Positions 20,793 through 30,326 of a stretch of 38,695 bases of DNA are shown here, piece by piece. The stretch is from Agrococcus sp. GTDB lineage: Bacteria > Actinomycetota > Actinomycetes > Actinomycetales > Microbacteriaceae. The notes beneath the pieces are model-generated. The model did no database searches. It was not told the DNA's origin and saw nothing but the letters and a program-made list of their open reading frames with translations. Made by a program: the position numbers and the translations under genes. Positions within the stretch are counted from its first letter, which is position 1, and every line of letters starts with the position of its first letter. The DNA lies in the NCBI GenBank assembly GCA_031178105.1, contig JAPSJX010000014.1, forward strand, positions 1-38,695. The letters run 5' to 3'.

Positions 20793-21782
20793 ATGTCCAG
20801 CACCACATCGGTCGGCGAGCGCATCGGGCGCTTCGCCGGAACCTGGTTCCCGCTCGTCGTCCTCGTCGCGGCGGCCGTCGCCATCCTCGTCCCGCAGGTG
20901 TTCCTGCCCATCGGGCCCTGGATCACGACGCTGCTCGGCATCATCATGCTCGGCATGGGGCTCACGCTGCAGCCCGTCGACTTCGCGGTGATCGCGAAGA
21001 AGCCGAAGGCCTTCGTCGTCGGCGTCATCGCCCAGTACCTGATCATGCCGCTCGCCGCGATCGGCCTCGCGCTCGCCTTCCAGCTGCCGCCGGAGCTGCT
21101 CGTCGGCGTCGTGCTCGTGGGCTCCGCGCCCGGTGGCACCGCCTCCAACGTCATGGTCTACCTGGCGAAGGGCGACACGGCCCTCTCCGTCGCGATGACC
21201 ACCGCGTCGACGCTCCTGGCGCCGGTGCTCACGCCGCTGCTCGTGCTGTGGCTCGCGGGCTCCTACCTGCCCGTGGACGCGTGGGGCCTGTTCCAGTCGA
21301 TCGTCTTCATCGTGCTGATCCCCGTCGTGGTCGGCGTGCTGCTGCGGATGCTGCTGCCGCGAGTCGTGAAGGCGATCCTGCCGTGGCTCCCGCTCGTCTC
21401 GGTGCTCGGCATCACGCTGGTCGTGCTCGCGGTCGTCGCGGGCTCGGCTGCGACGATCCTCTCCGTCGGGCTGCTCGTCGCGCTCGTCGTGATCCTCCAC
21501 AACGGCATCGGCTACGGCCTCGGCTTCCTGGCGGCGAAGGCCGTCGGGCTCGACGAGAGCGCCCGCCGCGCCGTCGCGATCGAGGTGGGGATGCAGAACT
21601 CGGGCCTCGCCGCCGGCCTCGCCCGCACGCACTTCACGCCCGAGTCGGCGCTGCCCGCCGCGATCTTCTCCGTCTGGCACAACGTCTCGGGCTCGCTGCT
21701 CGCCTCTTACTGGTCGCGGCGCCCGCCGCAGGCGGTGCCGGCCGCCGAGCGCGAGCTCGACGACCAGCCCGTCGCGAGCTGA
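20793..21782 (+). CDS. Bile acid:sodium symporter (BASS) family transporter
   Basis: LLGIIMLGMGLTLQPVDFAVIAKKPKAFVVGVIAQYLIMPLAA, GSAPGGTASNVMVYLAKGD, EVGMQNSGLAAGLA. Confidence 0.93.
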   Translation: MSSTTSVGERIGRFAGTWFPLVVLVAAAVAILVPQVFLPIGPWITTLLGIIMLGMGLTLQPVDFAVIAKKPKAFVVGVIAQYLIMPLAAIGLALAFQLPPELLVGVVLVGSAPGGTASNVMVYLAKGDTALSVAMTTASTLLAPVLTPLLVLWLAGSYLPVDAWGLFQSIVFIVLIPVVVGVLLRMLLPRVVKAILPWLPLVSVLGITLVVLAVVAGSAATILSVGLLVALVVILHNGIGYGLGFLAAKAVGLDESARRAVAIEVGMQNSGLAAGLARTHFTPESALPAAIFSVWHNVSGSLLASYWSRRPPQAVPAAERELDDQPVAS

Positions 21783-21800
21783 CCCAGCGACCCGACCGTC

Positions 21801-21831
21801 CGCCCCGCCGCCCGCTCAGGGCGGCGGGGCG
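21801..21831 (+). terminator. Terminator-like hairpin after the BASS gene
   Basis: CGCCCCGCCGCCC gctca GGGCGGCGGGGCG, perfect 13-bp stem. Confidence 0.65.
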
Positions 21832-21882
21832 TACTGCTGCGCCCAGCCCACCGAAGGAGCCGCGACGGCGCTGCGCCGGTCT

Positions 21883-21952
21883 TGCTCGTCGGCTCGACGG
21901 TGCTCGCCGACGTCGACGACGAGCGCTGCGTGCTGTCGAGCCGGGACGAGCA
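21883..21952. repeat. Nested imperfect inverted repeat in convergent intergenic region
   Basis: TGCTCGTC-GGCTCGAC ... GTCGAGCC-gg-GACGAGCA, interior also self-complementary. Confidence 0.55.
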
Positions 21953-21965
21953 GGTCGGGCCCGCA

Positions 21966-22001
21966 CGACGAAGGCCCCGGCGTGCGCCGGGGCCTTCGTC
22001 G
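21966..22001 (-). terminator. Terminator after the Bax inhibitor-1 gene
   Basis: CGACGAAGGCCCCGGCG tg CGCCGGGGCCTTCGTCG, perfect 17-bp palindrome. Confidence 0.8.
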
Positions 22002-22016
22002 TCGTTCGATGGGACG

Positions 22017-22988
22017 CTAGTTGTTCCCGCGGACGATCGCGATGATGCGGAGGATCTCGACGTAGAGCCAGATGATCGTCATCGTCAGGCCGAACGCCGC
22101 CGACCAGCCGTACTTCTTGTGCACGCCGCGCTTCACGCCCAACTCGATGCCTTCGAAGTCCATGACGAGCGAGTACGCGCCGAGCAGCACCGCGAGGCCG
22201 CCGAGCAGCACGCCCCACGGGATGCCGAACAGCGGGCTCGGCGCGGAGCGCATGCCGAAGGCGAGGTCGCCCGTGGCGCCGAACAGCATCATGCCGAAGT
22301 TCACGAGCGAGAACAGGCCGTAGCCGATCAGCACGATGAAGAAGATCTTGTTCATCCGGGGCGACGTGCGCACGATGCGGAACGCATACAGTGCGAGCGT
22401 CGCGGCGATCACGCAGGCAGTGGCGAGCAGCGCCTGGAAGATGATGCCGTCGAGGCCCATGCCGAACTCGAGGATGCCCGAGAAGCCTCCGAGGAAGAGG
22501 CCCTGAGCCGCCGCATAGGCGAGCACGAGCGCAGGGCTCGGCTCCTTCTTGAAGATGTTGACGAGCGCCAGCACGAAGCCGACGAGCGCGCCACCGTACG
22601 TCAGCACGAAGAAGGCCGGCGACGTGCCCGAGACGAACAGCATGCCGAGCGTGACGATGAAGCCGAGCGCGGTCACGCCGAGCGTGAGCGCCGTCTTCAT
22701 GATCACGCCGTCGTAGGTGAGGCGCTCGGTCTCGAGCGGCCCGGCCGACGGGCGGCCGAACTGCTGGTCGAGCTGCTCGGGCGTCGGGATGGCCGGCTGG
22801 CCGTACGGCTGCTGCTGCCCGTACGGTGCCTGTCCGTACGGTGCCTGCCCGTACGGTGCCTGCCCGTACTGGGGCTGGCCGTACTGCTGGCCGTAGGGCG
22901 CCTGCTGGCCGCCGGGGACAGCCTGCGAGGCGCGCTGCGCGTTCTCGGTGAACGCGGGCGAATTGCGGAACGCCGGGTTGCCTGCCAA
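22017..22988 (-). CDS. Bax inhibitor-1/YccA family membrane protein with PYGQ-rich cytoplasmic tail
   Basis: 323 aa; 7-TM-like body ending VMDFEGIELGVKRGVHKKYGWSAAFGLTMTIIWLYVEILRIIAIVRGNN; probable TTG start with ggag RBS; N-terminal YGQAPYGQAPYGQAPYGQ. Confidence 0.85.
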   Translation of the reverse strand: MAGNPAFRNSPAFTENAQRASQAVPGGQQAPYGQQYGQPQYGQAPYGQAPYGQAPYGQQQPYGQPAIPTPEQLDQQFGRPSAGPLETERLTYDGVIMKTALTLGVTALGFIVTLGMLFVSGTSPAFFVLTYGGALVGFVLALVNIFKKEPSPALVLAYAAAQGLFLGGFSGILEFGMGLDGIIFQALLATACVIAATLALYAFRIVRTSPRMNKIFFIVLIGYGLFSLVNFGMMLFGATGDLAFGMRSAPSPLFGIPWGVLLGGLAVLLGAYSLVMDFEGIELGVKRGVHKKYGWSAAFGLTMTIIWLYVEILRIIAIVRGNN

Positions 22989-23120
22989 GGGATCTGCTCC
23001 TGTCGGGAAGAACGGGTGGCCGCCCCGGTGGGCGGACGCGATCAGCGTATCCGGCGCGCCCAAGCATTTGCTGTGCCGCGGGGACGATTCGCCCAGGGCG
23101 CACACCACTAGGCTGGCGCG

Positions 23121-24092
23121 GTGCCAGCCACTCGCGTCATCGGGCACCGAGGTGCCTCGGGGTGGGCGCCCGAGCACACCGAGACGGCCGTGCGCCTGGC
23201 CGCAGCGCTCGGTGCGGACGCCGTCGAGCCCGACGTCGTCGCGACGCGCGACGGCGTGCTCGTGGTGCGGCACGACAACGAGCTGAGCGAGACGACCGAC
23301 ATCGCCGCCCGGCCCGAGCTGGCCGATCGGCGCCGCCGGCAGTCGATCGACGGCGTCGAGCTCGAGGGCTGGTTCGTCGAGGACCTGACGTGGGCCGAGG
23401 TCGCGACGCTCCGCGCCCGCGAGCGGCTGCCCGCGCTGCGCCCGCTCAGCGCGCGCCGCGACGACCTGGACGGCGTCCTCCGGTTCACCGACCTGCTCCG
23501 GATCGCCGGCGAGACGGGGCTCGACGTCGTCGCCGAGCTGAAGCACGCCACGCACCACGCATCCATCGGGCTGCCGCTGGACGCGCTGCTGGCGGATGCG
23601 GTGGCCGGCACCCACTGGGCGTCGAGCGGGCGGCTGGTCGTCGAGAGCTTCGAGGAGTCGGTGCTGCACGCAGTGCGCGAGCGCGGCCTGGAGGGCCGGA
23701 TCGTCTACCTCATGGCGCAGGACGGGACGGCGGCCGATCTGGTCGGCGACGGGGGAGCGCCGACCTACGCGCAGCAGCGCACCGACGCGGGGCTCGCGCA
23801 GCTCGGCCGCCGCGTCGACGCGATCAGCGTCGACAAGGCGGTGCTGTTCGACCGCGATGCGGGGCGGCTCGCGCCGAGCGACCTCGTCGAGCGAGCGAGC
23901 GCCGCCGGGCTGGGCACGATGACCTGGACCCTGCGGCCCGAGAACCGCTTCCTCGAGCCGGAGCATCGGCTCGGCGCGCACGACGCGGCGTGGGGCGACT
24001 GGACGACGGAGTGGGCGATGGTGGCGTCGCTCGGGCTCGAGGCCGTGTTCGTCGACCACCCGGATCTCTGGCGGCGACTGCCGAGCGGGTGA
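23121..24092 (+). CDS. Glycerophosphodiester phosphodiesterase family protein
   Basis: VIGHRGASGWAPEHTETAVRLAAALGADAVEPDVVATRDGVLVVRHDNELSETTD; GDPD catalytic motifs. Confidence 0.93.
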   Translation: MPATRVIGHRGASGWAPEHTETAVRLAAALGADAVEPDVVATRDGVLVVRHDNELSETTDIAARPELADRRRRQSIDGVELEGWFVEDLTWAEVATLRARERLPALRPLSARRDDLDGVLRFTDLLRIAGETGLDVVAELKHATHHASIGLPLDALLADAVAGTHWASSGRLVVESFEESVLHAVRERGLEGRIVYLMAQDGTAADLVGDGGAPTYAQQRTDAGLAQLGRRVDAISVDKAVLFDRDAGRLAPSDLVERASAAGLGTMTWTLRPENRFLEPEHRLGAHDAAWGDWTTEWAMVASLGLEAVFVDHPDLWRRLPSG

Positions 24093-24168
24093 CGGCCGCC
24101 CCGAGTCGCCAGTCGTCGTACTTCCGACGCGGCAGCCCGCGTCACCGGCGGCTCGTAGAATCGATCCG

Positions 24169-26562
24169 ATGAGCGACTTGTGGGGGCTGGACGACGAAGC
24201 CGCGGGAGACGGGCACCGCGGTGATGTGCAGCGGCCGTCGCCGATCGGCCCGCGGGGCGACACCATCCCCGACGAGCTGCTCGAGGGGCTGAACCCGCCG
24301 CAGCGCGAAGCGGTCGAGCACCGCGGTCCCGCGCTGCTCATCGTCGCCGGCGCCGGCTCGGGGAAGACGCGCGTGCTCACCCACCGCATCGCCGGGCTGC
24401 TCGCGACCCGGGAGGCATGGCCGAGCCAGATCCTCGCGATCACGTTCACGAACAAGGCCGCCGCCGAGATGCGCGAGCGCGTGGACCGCCTGGTCGGCGA
24501 GGAGTCGCGAGGCATGTGGATCCGCACGTTCCACTCCGCGTGCGTGCGCATCCTGCGCCGCGAGGCGGAGGAGTTCGGCTTCAAGCAGTCGTTCACCATC
24601 TACGACTCGGGCGACGTGCGCGCCCTCATCAAGCGGCTCATCAAGGAGCGCGGCGCCGACATCCAGGGCCTGACGCCCGGCGGCGTCTCCTCGCGCATCT
24701 CGATGGCGAAGAACGAGCTGCACGACGTCGACTCGTGGGCCCGCACCGCCAACCTCGAGAACCCCCTCGACGCGGCGTTCCTCGAGCTGTGGCGCGACTA
24801 CGACCGCGAGCTGCGGCGCGCGAACGCCTTCGACTTCGACGACCTCATCTCGCAGACGGTGTTCCTCTTCCGCGCGTTCCCGCACGTCGCGGCGCAGTAC
24901 CGCAAGCGGTTCCGGCACATCCTCGTCGACGAGTACCAGGACACGAACGCCGCGCAGTACGCGCTCATCCGCGAGCTGACCCAGCCCGTGTCGCGCACCG
25001 ACCTCCCGGAGCTGCGCGCCGATCTGCCCGGTGCATCCCTCACCGTCGTCGGGGACTCGGACCAGTCGATCTACGCGTTCCGCGGGGCCGACATCCGCAA
25101 CATCACCGACTTCGAGCGCGACTTCGCCGGCGCCCGCACGATCCTGCTCGAGCAGAACTACCGCTCGACGCAGAACATCCTCTCTGCCGCGAACGCCGTG
25201 ATCGGCAACAACTTCGACCGGCGTGCGAAGCGGCTGTGGACCGATTCCGGCGACGGCGACAAGATCGTCGGCTACACCGGCTACTCGGGCTACGACGAGG
25301 CGCAGTTCGTCGCCGACGAGATCGTCGAGCTGACGTCGGGCGGCATGTCGTACAGCGACATCGCGGTCTTCTACCGCACGAACGCGCAGACGCGCGCGCT
25401 CGAGGAGGTGCTGATCCGCACCGCCATCCCCTACAAGGTGATCGGCGGCACGAAGTTCTACGACCGCGCCGAGATCAAGGATGCGATGGCGTACCTGATC
25501 ACGGTCGCGAACCCGGCCGACCCGCTCAGCCTGCGCCGCATCATGAACGTCCCGAAGCGCGGCATCGGGCCGGCGACCGAGGCGGCGCTGCAGGCGTTCG
25601 CCGACGAGCACGAGATCACGCTGCGGGATGCGATGCGGCGCGTCGACGAGATCGCCCTCGGCCCGAAGGTCGCCGCGGCGATCACGGACCTCGCGGCGCT
25701 CCTCGACCACTGGTCGGCGCGGCCGGACGCGGATCCCGGCGAGCTGCTGCGCGACCTGCTCAGCCGCTCCGGCTACACCGACCAGCTGCGCCGCTCGACC
25801 GACCCGCAGGATGCCGCGCGGCTCGAGAACGTCGAGGAGCTCGTGGCGGTCACGCGCGAGTTCCGGCGCCAGAACCCGGGCGGCACCCTCATCGACTTCC
25901 TCACCGAGACCGCGCTCGTGGCCGCGGCGGACGAGCTGGACGACTCGGGCGGGCAGGTGTCGCTCATGACCCTGCACACCGCGAAGGGCCTCGAGTTCGA
26001 CGCCGTGTTCATCACGGGCATCGAGGAGGAGCTGCTGCCGCACCGCATCTCGGCGAACGAGCCGGGCGGCCAGGCCGAGGAGCGGCGGCTCTTCTACGTC
26101 GGCATCACGCGCGCGCGGCAGCGCCTGCACCTGTCGCTCGCGATGACCAGGGCGCAGTTCGGCACGGTCGAGCCTGCGGCCCCCAGCCGCTTCCTCGAAG
26201 AGATCCCGGCCTCCCTCATCGATTGGCGCACGCCGCCGTCGACCATGCGCCAGCCGTCGTCGCAGCGCGCCGTCGGGCGCTGGCGCGACGAGCCGCGCGA
26301 GTCGTTCGTGACGGGCTTCCGGGAGCCCAAGGCGCTGCCGAAGGCGCCGCCGAAGCAGTTCTCGAACACGATCACCGAGGTGCGCGACAACTCCGGGCTC
26401 GAGCTCGCACCCGGCGACCGCATCCGCCACAAGGACTTCGGCGAGGGTCGCGTGCAGGCCGTGACCGGCGCGGGGCCGAAGCGGATCGCCGAGGTGGTGT
26501 TCGGCGCTGCGGGCCGGAAGCGGCTGCTCATCAAGATCGCCCCGATCGAGAAGCTGGCCTGA
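24169..26562 (+). CDS. pcrA: PcrA/UvrD superfamily I DNA helicase
   Basis: LNPPQREAVEHRGPALLIVAGAGSGKTRVLTHRIAGLL, VDEYQDTNAAQY, GDSDQSIYAFRGADI, TLHTAKGLEFDAVFITG. Confidence 0.96.
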   Translation: MSDLWGLDDEAAGDGHRGDVQRPSPIGPRGDTIPDELLEGLNPPQREAVEHRGPALLIVAGAGSGKTRVLTHRIAGLLATREAWPSQILAITFTNKAAAEMRERVDRLVGEESRGMWIRTFHSACVRILRREAEEFGFKQSFTIYDSGDVRALIKRLIKERGADIQGLTPGGVSSRISMAKNELHDVDSWARTANLENPLDAAFLELWRDYDRELRRANAFDFDDLISQTVFLFRAFPHVAAQYRKRFRHILVDEYQDTNAAQYALIRELTQPVSRTDLPELRADLPGASLTVVGDSDQSIYAFRGADIRNITDFERDFAGARTILLEQNYRSTQNILSAANAVIGNNFDRRAKRLWTDSGDGDKIVGYTGYSGYDEAQFVADEIVELTSGGMSYSDIAVFYRTNAQTRALEEVLIRTAIPYKVIGGTKFYDRAEIKDAMAYLITVANPADPLSLRRIMNVPKRGIGPATEAALQAFADEHEITLRDAMRRVDEIALGPKVAAAITDLAALLDHWSARPDADPGELLRDLLSRSGYTDQLRRSTDPQDAARLENVEELVAVTREFRRQNPGGTLIDFLTETALVAAADELDDSGGQVSLMTLHTAKGLEFDAVFITGIEEELLPHRISANEPGGQAEERRLFYVGITRARQRLHLSLAMTRAQFGTVEPAAPSRFLEEIPASLIDWRTPPSTMRQPSSQRAVGRWRDEPRESFVTGFREPKALPKAPPKQFSNTITEVRDNSGLELAPGDRIRHKDFGEGRVQAVTGAGPKRIAEVVFGAAGRKRLLIKIAPIEKLA

Positions 26563-26593
26563 CGGCGTCGTCGATCCCCTGAGCGCGTGACTC

Positions 26594-26764
26594 CTACAGC
26601 GCCTGCGTCACCAGCAGCACCATCGCGACGAGCGTCAGCGCGGCCGCACCGACGATGATCGGGCGGAACCGGCGCGCCATCGTGCGCGGCGGCCGGTCGT
26701 CGTCGTAGCGCTCGAACCACGGGTCGAGCTCGGGCGGGACCTGCTCCTCGTCGTGCCTCTGCAT
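26594..26764 (-). CDS. Small single-TM hypothetical protein (56 aa)
   Basis: MQRHDEEQVPPELDPWFERYDDDRPPRTMARRFRPIIVGAAALTLVAMVLLVTQAL*; acidic N-terminus, basic stretch, one C-terminal TM. Confidence 0.6.
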   Translation of the reverse strand: MQRHDEEQVPPELDPWFERYDDDRPPRTMARRFRPIIVGAAALTLVAMVLLVTQAL

Positions 26765-26849
26765 GGCATCAGCCTCCCACCCCCGCCCGGCGGAGTCGAG
26801 CGGCGGCGACACGCTCGCCGACGACACATAACGTCACGCGATGTGCGCT

Positions 26850-26896
26850 CGTGGCACCCCTTCTGCCACGCTGATGTCAGACAGCGATCATGATCG
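26850..26896. promoter_or_regulatory. Two candidate operator palindromes upstream of the CMD/FecBCD unit
   Basis: CGTGGCA-ccccttc-TGCCACG (26850-26870) and CGATCATGATCG (26885-26896). Confidence 0.4.
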
Positions 26897-26913
26897 AGAC
26901 CGAAGGAGGGGCG

Positions 26914-28086
26914 ATGCCCACCACCCAGCGCGCGCGCTCGTTCGGCGATATCCTCGAGCTGCCCGACGCCGCCGAGCAGCTGCGACTCCACCGCCCGGAG
27001 GTCGAGGCGCACGCCGAGGCCGGCGTGAGCGCGCTCTTCGAGGAGCCGCAGCGGCTTCCCGCGACGGTGCTGCACGCGCTCGCCGCCCGCGTCGCGCGGC
27101 GCCAGGGCAGTGGACCGCTGTTCGACCACCACGCGTCGCGGGCGCTCGTCGACCCTGACGCCTCCGCTCTGCTGGCGGACGAGCTCCCACGGGACGACCG
27201 CCTGCGCGCCCTCGTCGAGCACGTCGACCTCATCACCGTCTCGCCCGCGCTCGTCGACCGCGACGATCAGCTCGTGCTGCCGCTCAGCGGCATCACCGCC
27301 GATGACGTCGTGCTCATCAGCCAGGTCGTGGCGCTCACGAGCTACCGCGTGCGCGCAGCGCACGGCTTCCAGCTGCTCGCAGACCAGGAGCCGAGCGCCA
27401 TCGCCGGCTACGAGCGCGCCACCGTCGCGCGGGGTCGCGCGCACCGGGTGCCGGACCGCACGACGTCCGGGCGTCCTGCGCCCACCGCCTTCACGCGCGA
27501 GGTGCTGCAGTGGGAGCCCTGGGTGCCGCCCGTCCCGGAGGACGAGCTCACCGAGCTGCAGGCGGCGTCGTTCGCGGCGAAGGCGACGCGCAACTCCGTG
27601 TACTTCCGGCTGCTCGCCCGCGTGCCCGGCGTGCTCCGCGCCCGCAGCGCGCTCGACAACGCCGTCTTCCAGGGCGAAGGCGGGCTGCCGATCGGCGAGC
27701 GCGAGCTCGCGGCGGCCGTCGCGAGCAAGGTGAACGACTGCATCTACTGCGCCTCCGTGCACGCTCGCAAGGCCGTGCACCAGACGAAGCGCGCCGACGA
27801 CATCGACCGGCTGCTCGCCGTGCGCCTCGAGCGCGACGGCGACTGGCTCGCATCCGATGTCGACCGGCTCGCCGACGGCCAGGACGCGCGCTGGAGCGCG
27901 ATCATCCGCTTCGCCGCCCGCCTGTCGACGCTCGTCCCGACCGCGACTGCCGACGACCTCGCCGAGCTCCGCGCCGTCGGGCTCGACGACCTCCAGGTCG
28001 CCGACCTCGTGCACGCCACAGCGTTCTTCGCCTGGGCCAACCGCCTGATGCTCAGCCTCGGCGAGCCGGCGCTCCCGGACGCCTAG
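26914..28086 (+). CDS. Two-domain carboxymuconolactone decarboxylase/AhpD-like (CMD) protein
   Basis: AhpD-type redox motif NDCIYCASVHARKAVHQ in the C-terminal domain; N-terminal domain with ARVARRQG / ISQVVALTSYRVRAAHGFQLL is CMD-like. ATG 26914 preferred for its gaaggaggggcg RBS over 26890. Confidence 0.75.
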   Translation: MPTTQRARSFGDILELPDAAEQLRLHRPEVEAHAEAGVSALFEEPQRLPATVLHALAARVARRQGSGPLFDHHASRALVDPDASALLADELPRDDRLRALVEHVDLITVSPALVDRDDQLVLPLSGITADDVVLISQVVALTSYRVRAAHGFQLLADQEPSAIAGYERATVARGRAHRVPDRTTSGRPAPTAFTREVLQWEPWVPPVPEDELTELQAASFAAKATRNSVYFRLLARVPGVLRARSALDNAVFQGEGGLPIGERELAAAVASKVNDCIYCASVHARKAVHQTKRADDIDRLLAVRLERDGDWLASDVDRLADGQDARWSAIIRFAARLSTLVPTATADDLAELRAVGLDDLQVADLVHATAFFAWANRLMLSLGEPALPDA

Positions 28087-28119
28087 ACCCCGCACCCGAA
28101 CCGCCAGGAAGGCACTCGC

Positions 28120-29205
28120 ATGTCCAGCACCATCACCCGCGCATCGGTCGCCGCCATCGCCGTCGCGGCGCTCGCGCTCACGGGCTGCGGCACCGTCACC
28201 GCGGCAGAGCCGACCGGCTCCGCCGCCGCAGAGGCCACCGAGATCGCCGTGACCGACGATCAGGGCCGTGAGGTCGTCATCGAGGGCCCCGTCGATCGCG
28301 CCGTCGTGCTGAACAGCTACGCCAACGAGTTCGTGCGCGCCATCGGCGCCGGCGATCGCGTCGTCGGCGTGGACCGCTCGTCGCTCAACCGACTGCCCTA
28401 CCTCGAGATCGGCGACGACGAGGTGATCGCGGAGGGCCTCGACCAGATCAACTACGAGGCCGTCGCCGCGCTCGAGCCCGACGTCGTCGTGCTGCCGCGG
28501 AACGCCGTGTGGCAGGAGGCCGAGGAGCAGCTCTCGAGCTTCGGGATCCCGGTCGTGGTCGCGACCGCATGGGACTACGCCGTCTTCGACGACACCGTCG
28601 ACCTGCTCGGCGAGGTGTTCGGCGCCGAGCAGGAGGCCGACGAGTTCCAGGCCTTCGCCGACGAGATCCAGGAGGTCGTGGCGGAGCGCGTCGAGGGTCT
28701 CGACACCGTGCCCGTCTACTGGGAGACCGCGGAGCCGTACCTGACCGTGCTCCCCGGATCCGGCTTCCACGCCATCATCGAGGCAGCGGGCGGCGAGAAC
28801 GTGTTCGCCGAGGCGGGCGGCGGCGACGTGCAGCAGGAGATCACCGTCGACCCGGCGGAGGTCGTGACCCGCGACCCTGCGATCATCGTGCACGAGTACG
28901 AGCCGAGCGCGACGCCCACGGAGCAGGGGGACTTCGACGCCACCCGCGCCGAGATCCTGGCACGACCGGGCTGGTCCGCGATCCGCGCCGTCGAGGACGA
29001 CCAGGTCTTCGTGGCCAACGGCTGGGCCACGAGCGCCATCGCGAAGGCGATCGGCGCGCTGTACCTCGCCACCTGGCTGCACCCCGAGGCGTTCGAGGAT
29101 GTCGACCCCGACGCGTACCTGCAGCGCTGGGTCGAGGACTTCCAGGGCACCGACTTCGCCGGGGTCGACGGCTACGTCAGCGCTGCCGGCGCGAGCGCGG
29201 GCTGA
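28120..29205 (+). CDS. FecB/FepB-type ABC transporter substrate-binding lipoprotein
   Basis: Lipobox LALTGCGT; DDQGREVVIEGPVDRAVVLNSYANEFVRAIGAGDRVVGVD; ARPGWSAIRAVEDDQVFV, typical of the class III periplasmic binding fold. Confidence 0.88.
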   Translation: MSSTITRASVAAIAVAALALTGCGTVTAAEPTGSAAAEATEIAVTDDQGREVVIEGPVDRAVVLNSYANEFVRAIGAGDRVVGVDRSSLNRLPYLEIGDDEVIAEGLDQINYEAVAALEPDVVVLPRNAVWQEAEEQLSSFGIPVVVATAWDYAVFDDTVDLLGEVFGAEQEADEFQAFADEIQEVVAERVEGLDTVPVYWETAEPYLTVLPGSGFHAIIEAAGGENVFAEAGGGDVQQEITVDPAEVVTRDPAIIVHEYEPSATPTEQGDFDATRAEILARPGWSAIRAVEDDQVFVANGWATSAIAKAIGALYLATWLHPEAFEDVDPDAYLQRWVEDFQGTDFAGVDGYVSAAGASAG

Positions 29206-29207
29206 GC

Positions 29208-30326
29208 GTGACGACCTCCATCGCCGCTGAGCGCGACGCCGGGACGCCCTCTCCCAGCGGGGGCGCTCCCGCGCCCCGCGCCGACCGGCTCCGGCGCCGC
29301 ACAGGCGCGTGGCGGCCGCTCGCGCTCGGCGCCGGTGCGGTCGCGAGCGCGATCGCGATCGTGGTCGCCGTGGGGATCGGCACGGCGGGCATCACACCGG
29401 GCGACGTGTGGCGCGCGATCGTGCTCGCGATCTTCGGCGGCACGCTGCACGGCGACTTCGCGCAGGCCTACTCGATCGTGACCGAGCTGCGGCTCCCGCG
29501 CACGCTCCTCGCGTTCGGAGCCGGCGCTGCGCTGTCGGTCGCCGGTGCGCTCATGCAGGGGCTGCTGCGCAACCCGCTCGTGAGCCCGTTCACGCTCGGC
29601 GTCTCGCCGGCAGCGGCATTCGGCGCGGCGCTCGCGATCACGCTCGCGGGAGCCCAGACGGTACCCGCGTGGGTCGTCATCCTCAGCGCGCTCGGCATGG
29701 CGCTCGCGGTCTCCGCCTTCGTCCTCTCGCTCGCAACGGCGAAGAAGATGGCGGTCGCGACGCTGCTGCTGCTGGGCATCGCCGTCACGCAGCTGTTCGA
29801 GGCGCTCACCTCGGCGCTGCAGTTCGCCGCGAACGAGAACACGCTGCAGGCGATCGTGCGCTGGACGTTCGGCTCCGTGAACGACGCGACCTGGAGCGAT
29901 GTGCAGGTCGTCTGGGTCGTGCTCGTGCTCGCGCTCCCGCTCGTGCTCTGGTTCGCGAAGGACCTCAACGCGATCGCGTTCGCGGGCGACGACGCGGCCA
30001 AGAGCCTCGGCGTCAACGTCGGCGCCCTGCGCGTCGGCCTCATCGTCGTCGCCGTGCTGCTCGCATCCGTCGTGGTCTCGTTCTGCGGGGTGATCGGATT
30101 CGTCGGCCTCGTCGGGCCGCACATCGCGCGCCTCGTGATCGGTGCCGACCACCGCTACCTGCTGCCGTTCTCGGTGCTCACAGGCGGCCTGCTGCTGCTG
30201 CTCGCCGACACCGTCGGCCGCACGGTGCTCGCTCCGGCCGTGATCCCGGTCGGCATCGTCGTCGCCTTCATCGGTGCGCCGATCTTCATCAACCTGATCC
30301 TCACGAGGAAGACGGCCCTGCGATGA
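29208..30326 (+). CDS. FecCD-family ABC transporter permease
   Basis: LRLPRTLLAFGAGAALSVAGALMQGLLRNPLVSPFTLGVSPAAAFGAALAI; GVIGFVGLVGPHIARLVIGADHRYLLPFS. Confidence 0.94.
   Translation: MTTSIAAERDAGTPSPSGGAPAPRADRLRRRTGAWRPLALGAGAVASAIAIVVAVGIGTAGITPGDVWRAIVLAIFGGTLHGDFAQAYSIVTELRLPRTLLAFGAGAALSVAGALMQGLLRNPLVSPFTLGVSPAAAFGAALAITLAGAQTVPAWVVILSALGMALAVSAFVLSLATAKKMAVATLLLLGIAVTQLFEALTSALQFAANENTLQAIVRWTFGSVNDATWSDVQVVWVVLVLALPLVLWFAKDLNAIAFAGDDAAKSLGVNVGALRVGLIVVAVLLASVVVSFCGVIGFVGLVGPHIARLVIGADHRYLLPFSVLTGGLLLLLADTVGRTVLAPAVIPVGIVVAFIGAPIFINLILTRKTALR

Noticed and set aside
22017-24599. 860-aa - strand ORF joining Bax inhibitor-1 to sequence antisense to GDPD and pcrA
   Set aside because: The real protein starts near TTG 22988 with a ggag RBS; the rest is a shadow frame.
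24142-26430. 762-aa - strand ORF opposite pcrA, considered as an overlapping gene
   Set aside because: No recognisable domain, shadow-frame composition, and full overlap with the conserved helicase.
26635-29082. 815-aa - strand ORF opposite the CMD and FecB-like genes
   Set aside because: Antisense artefact; the + strand frame contains clear CMD and FecB motifs.
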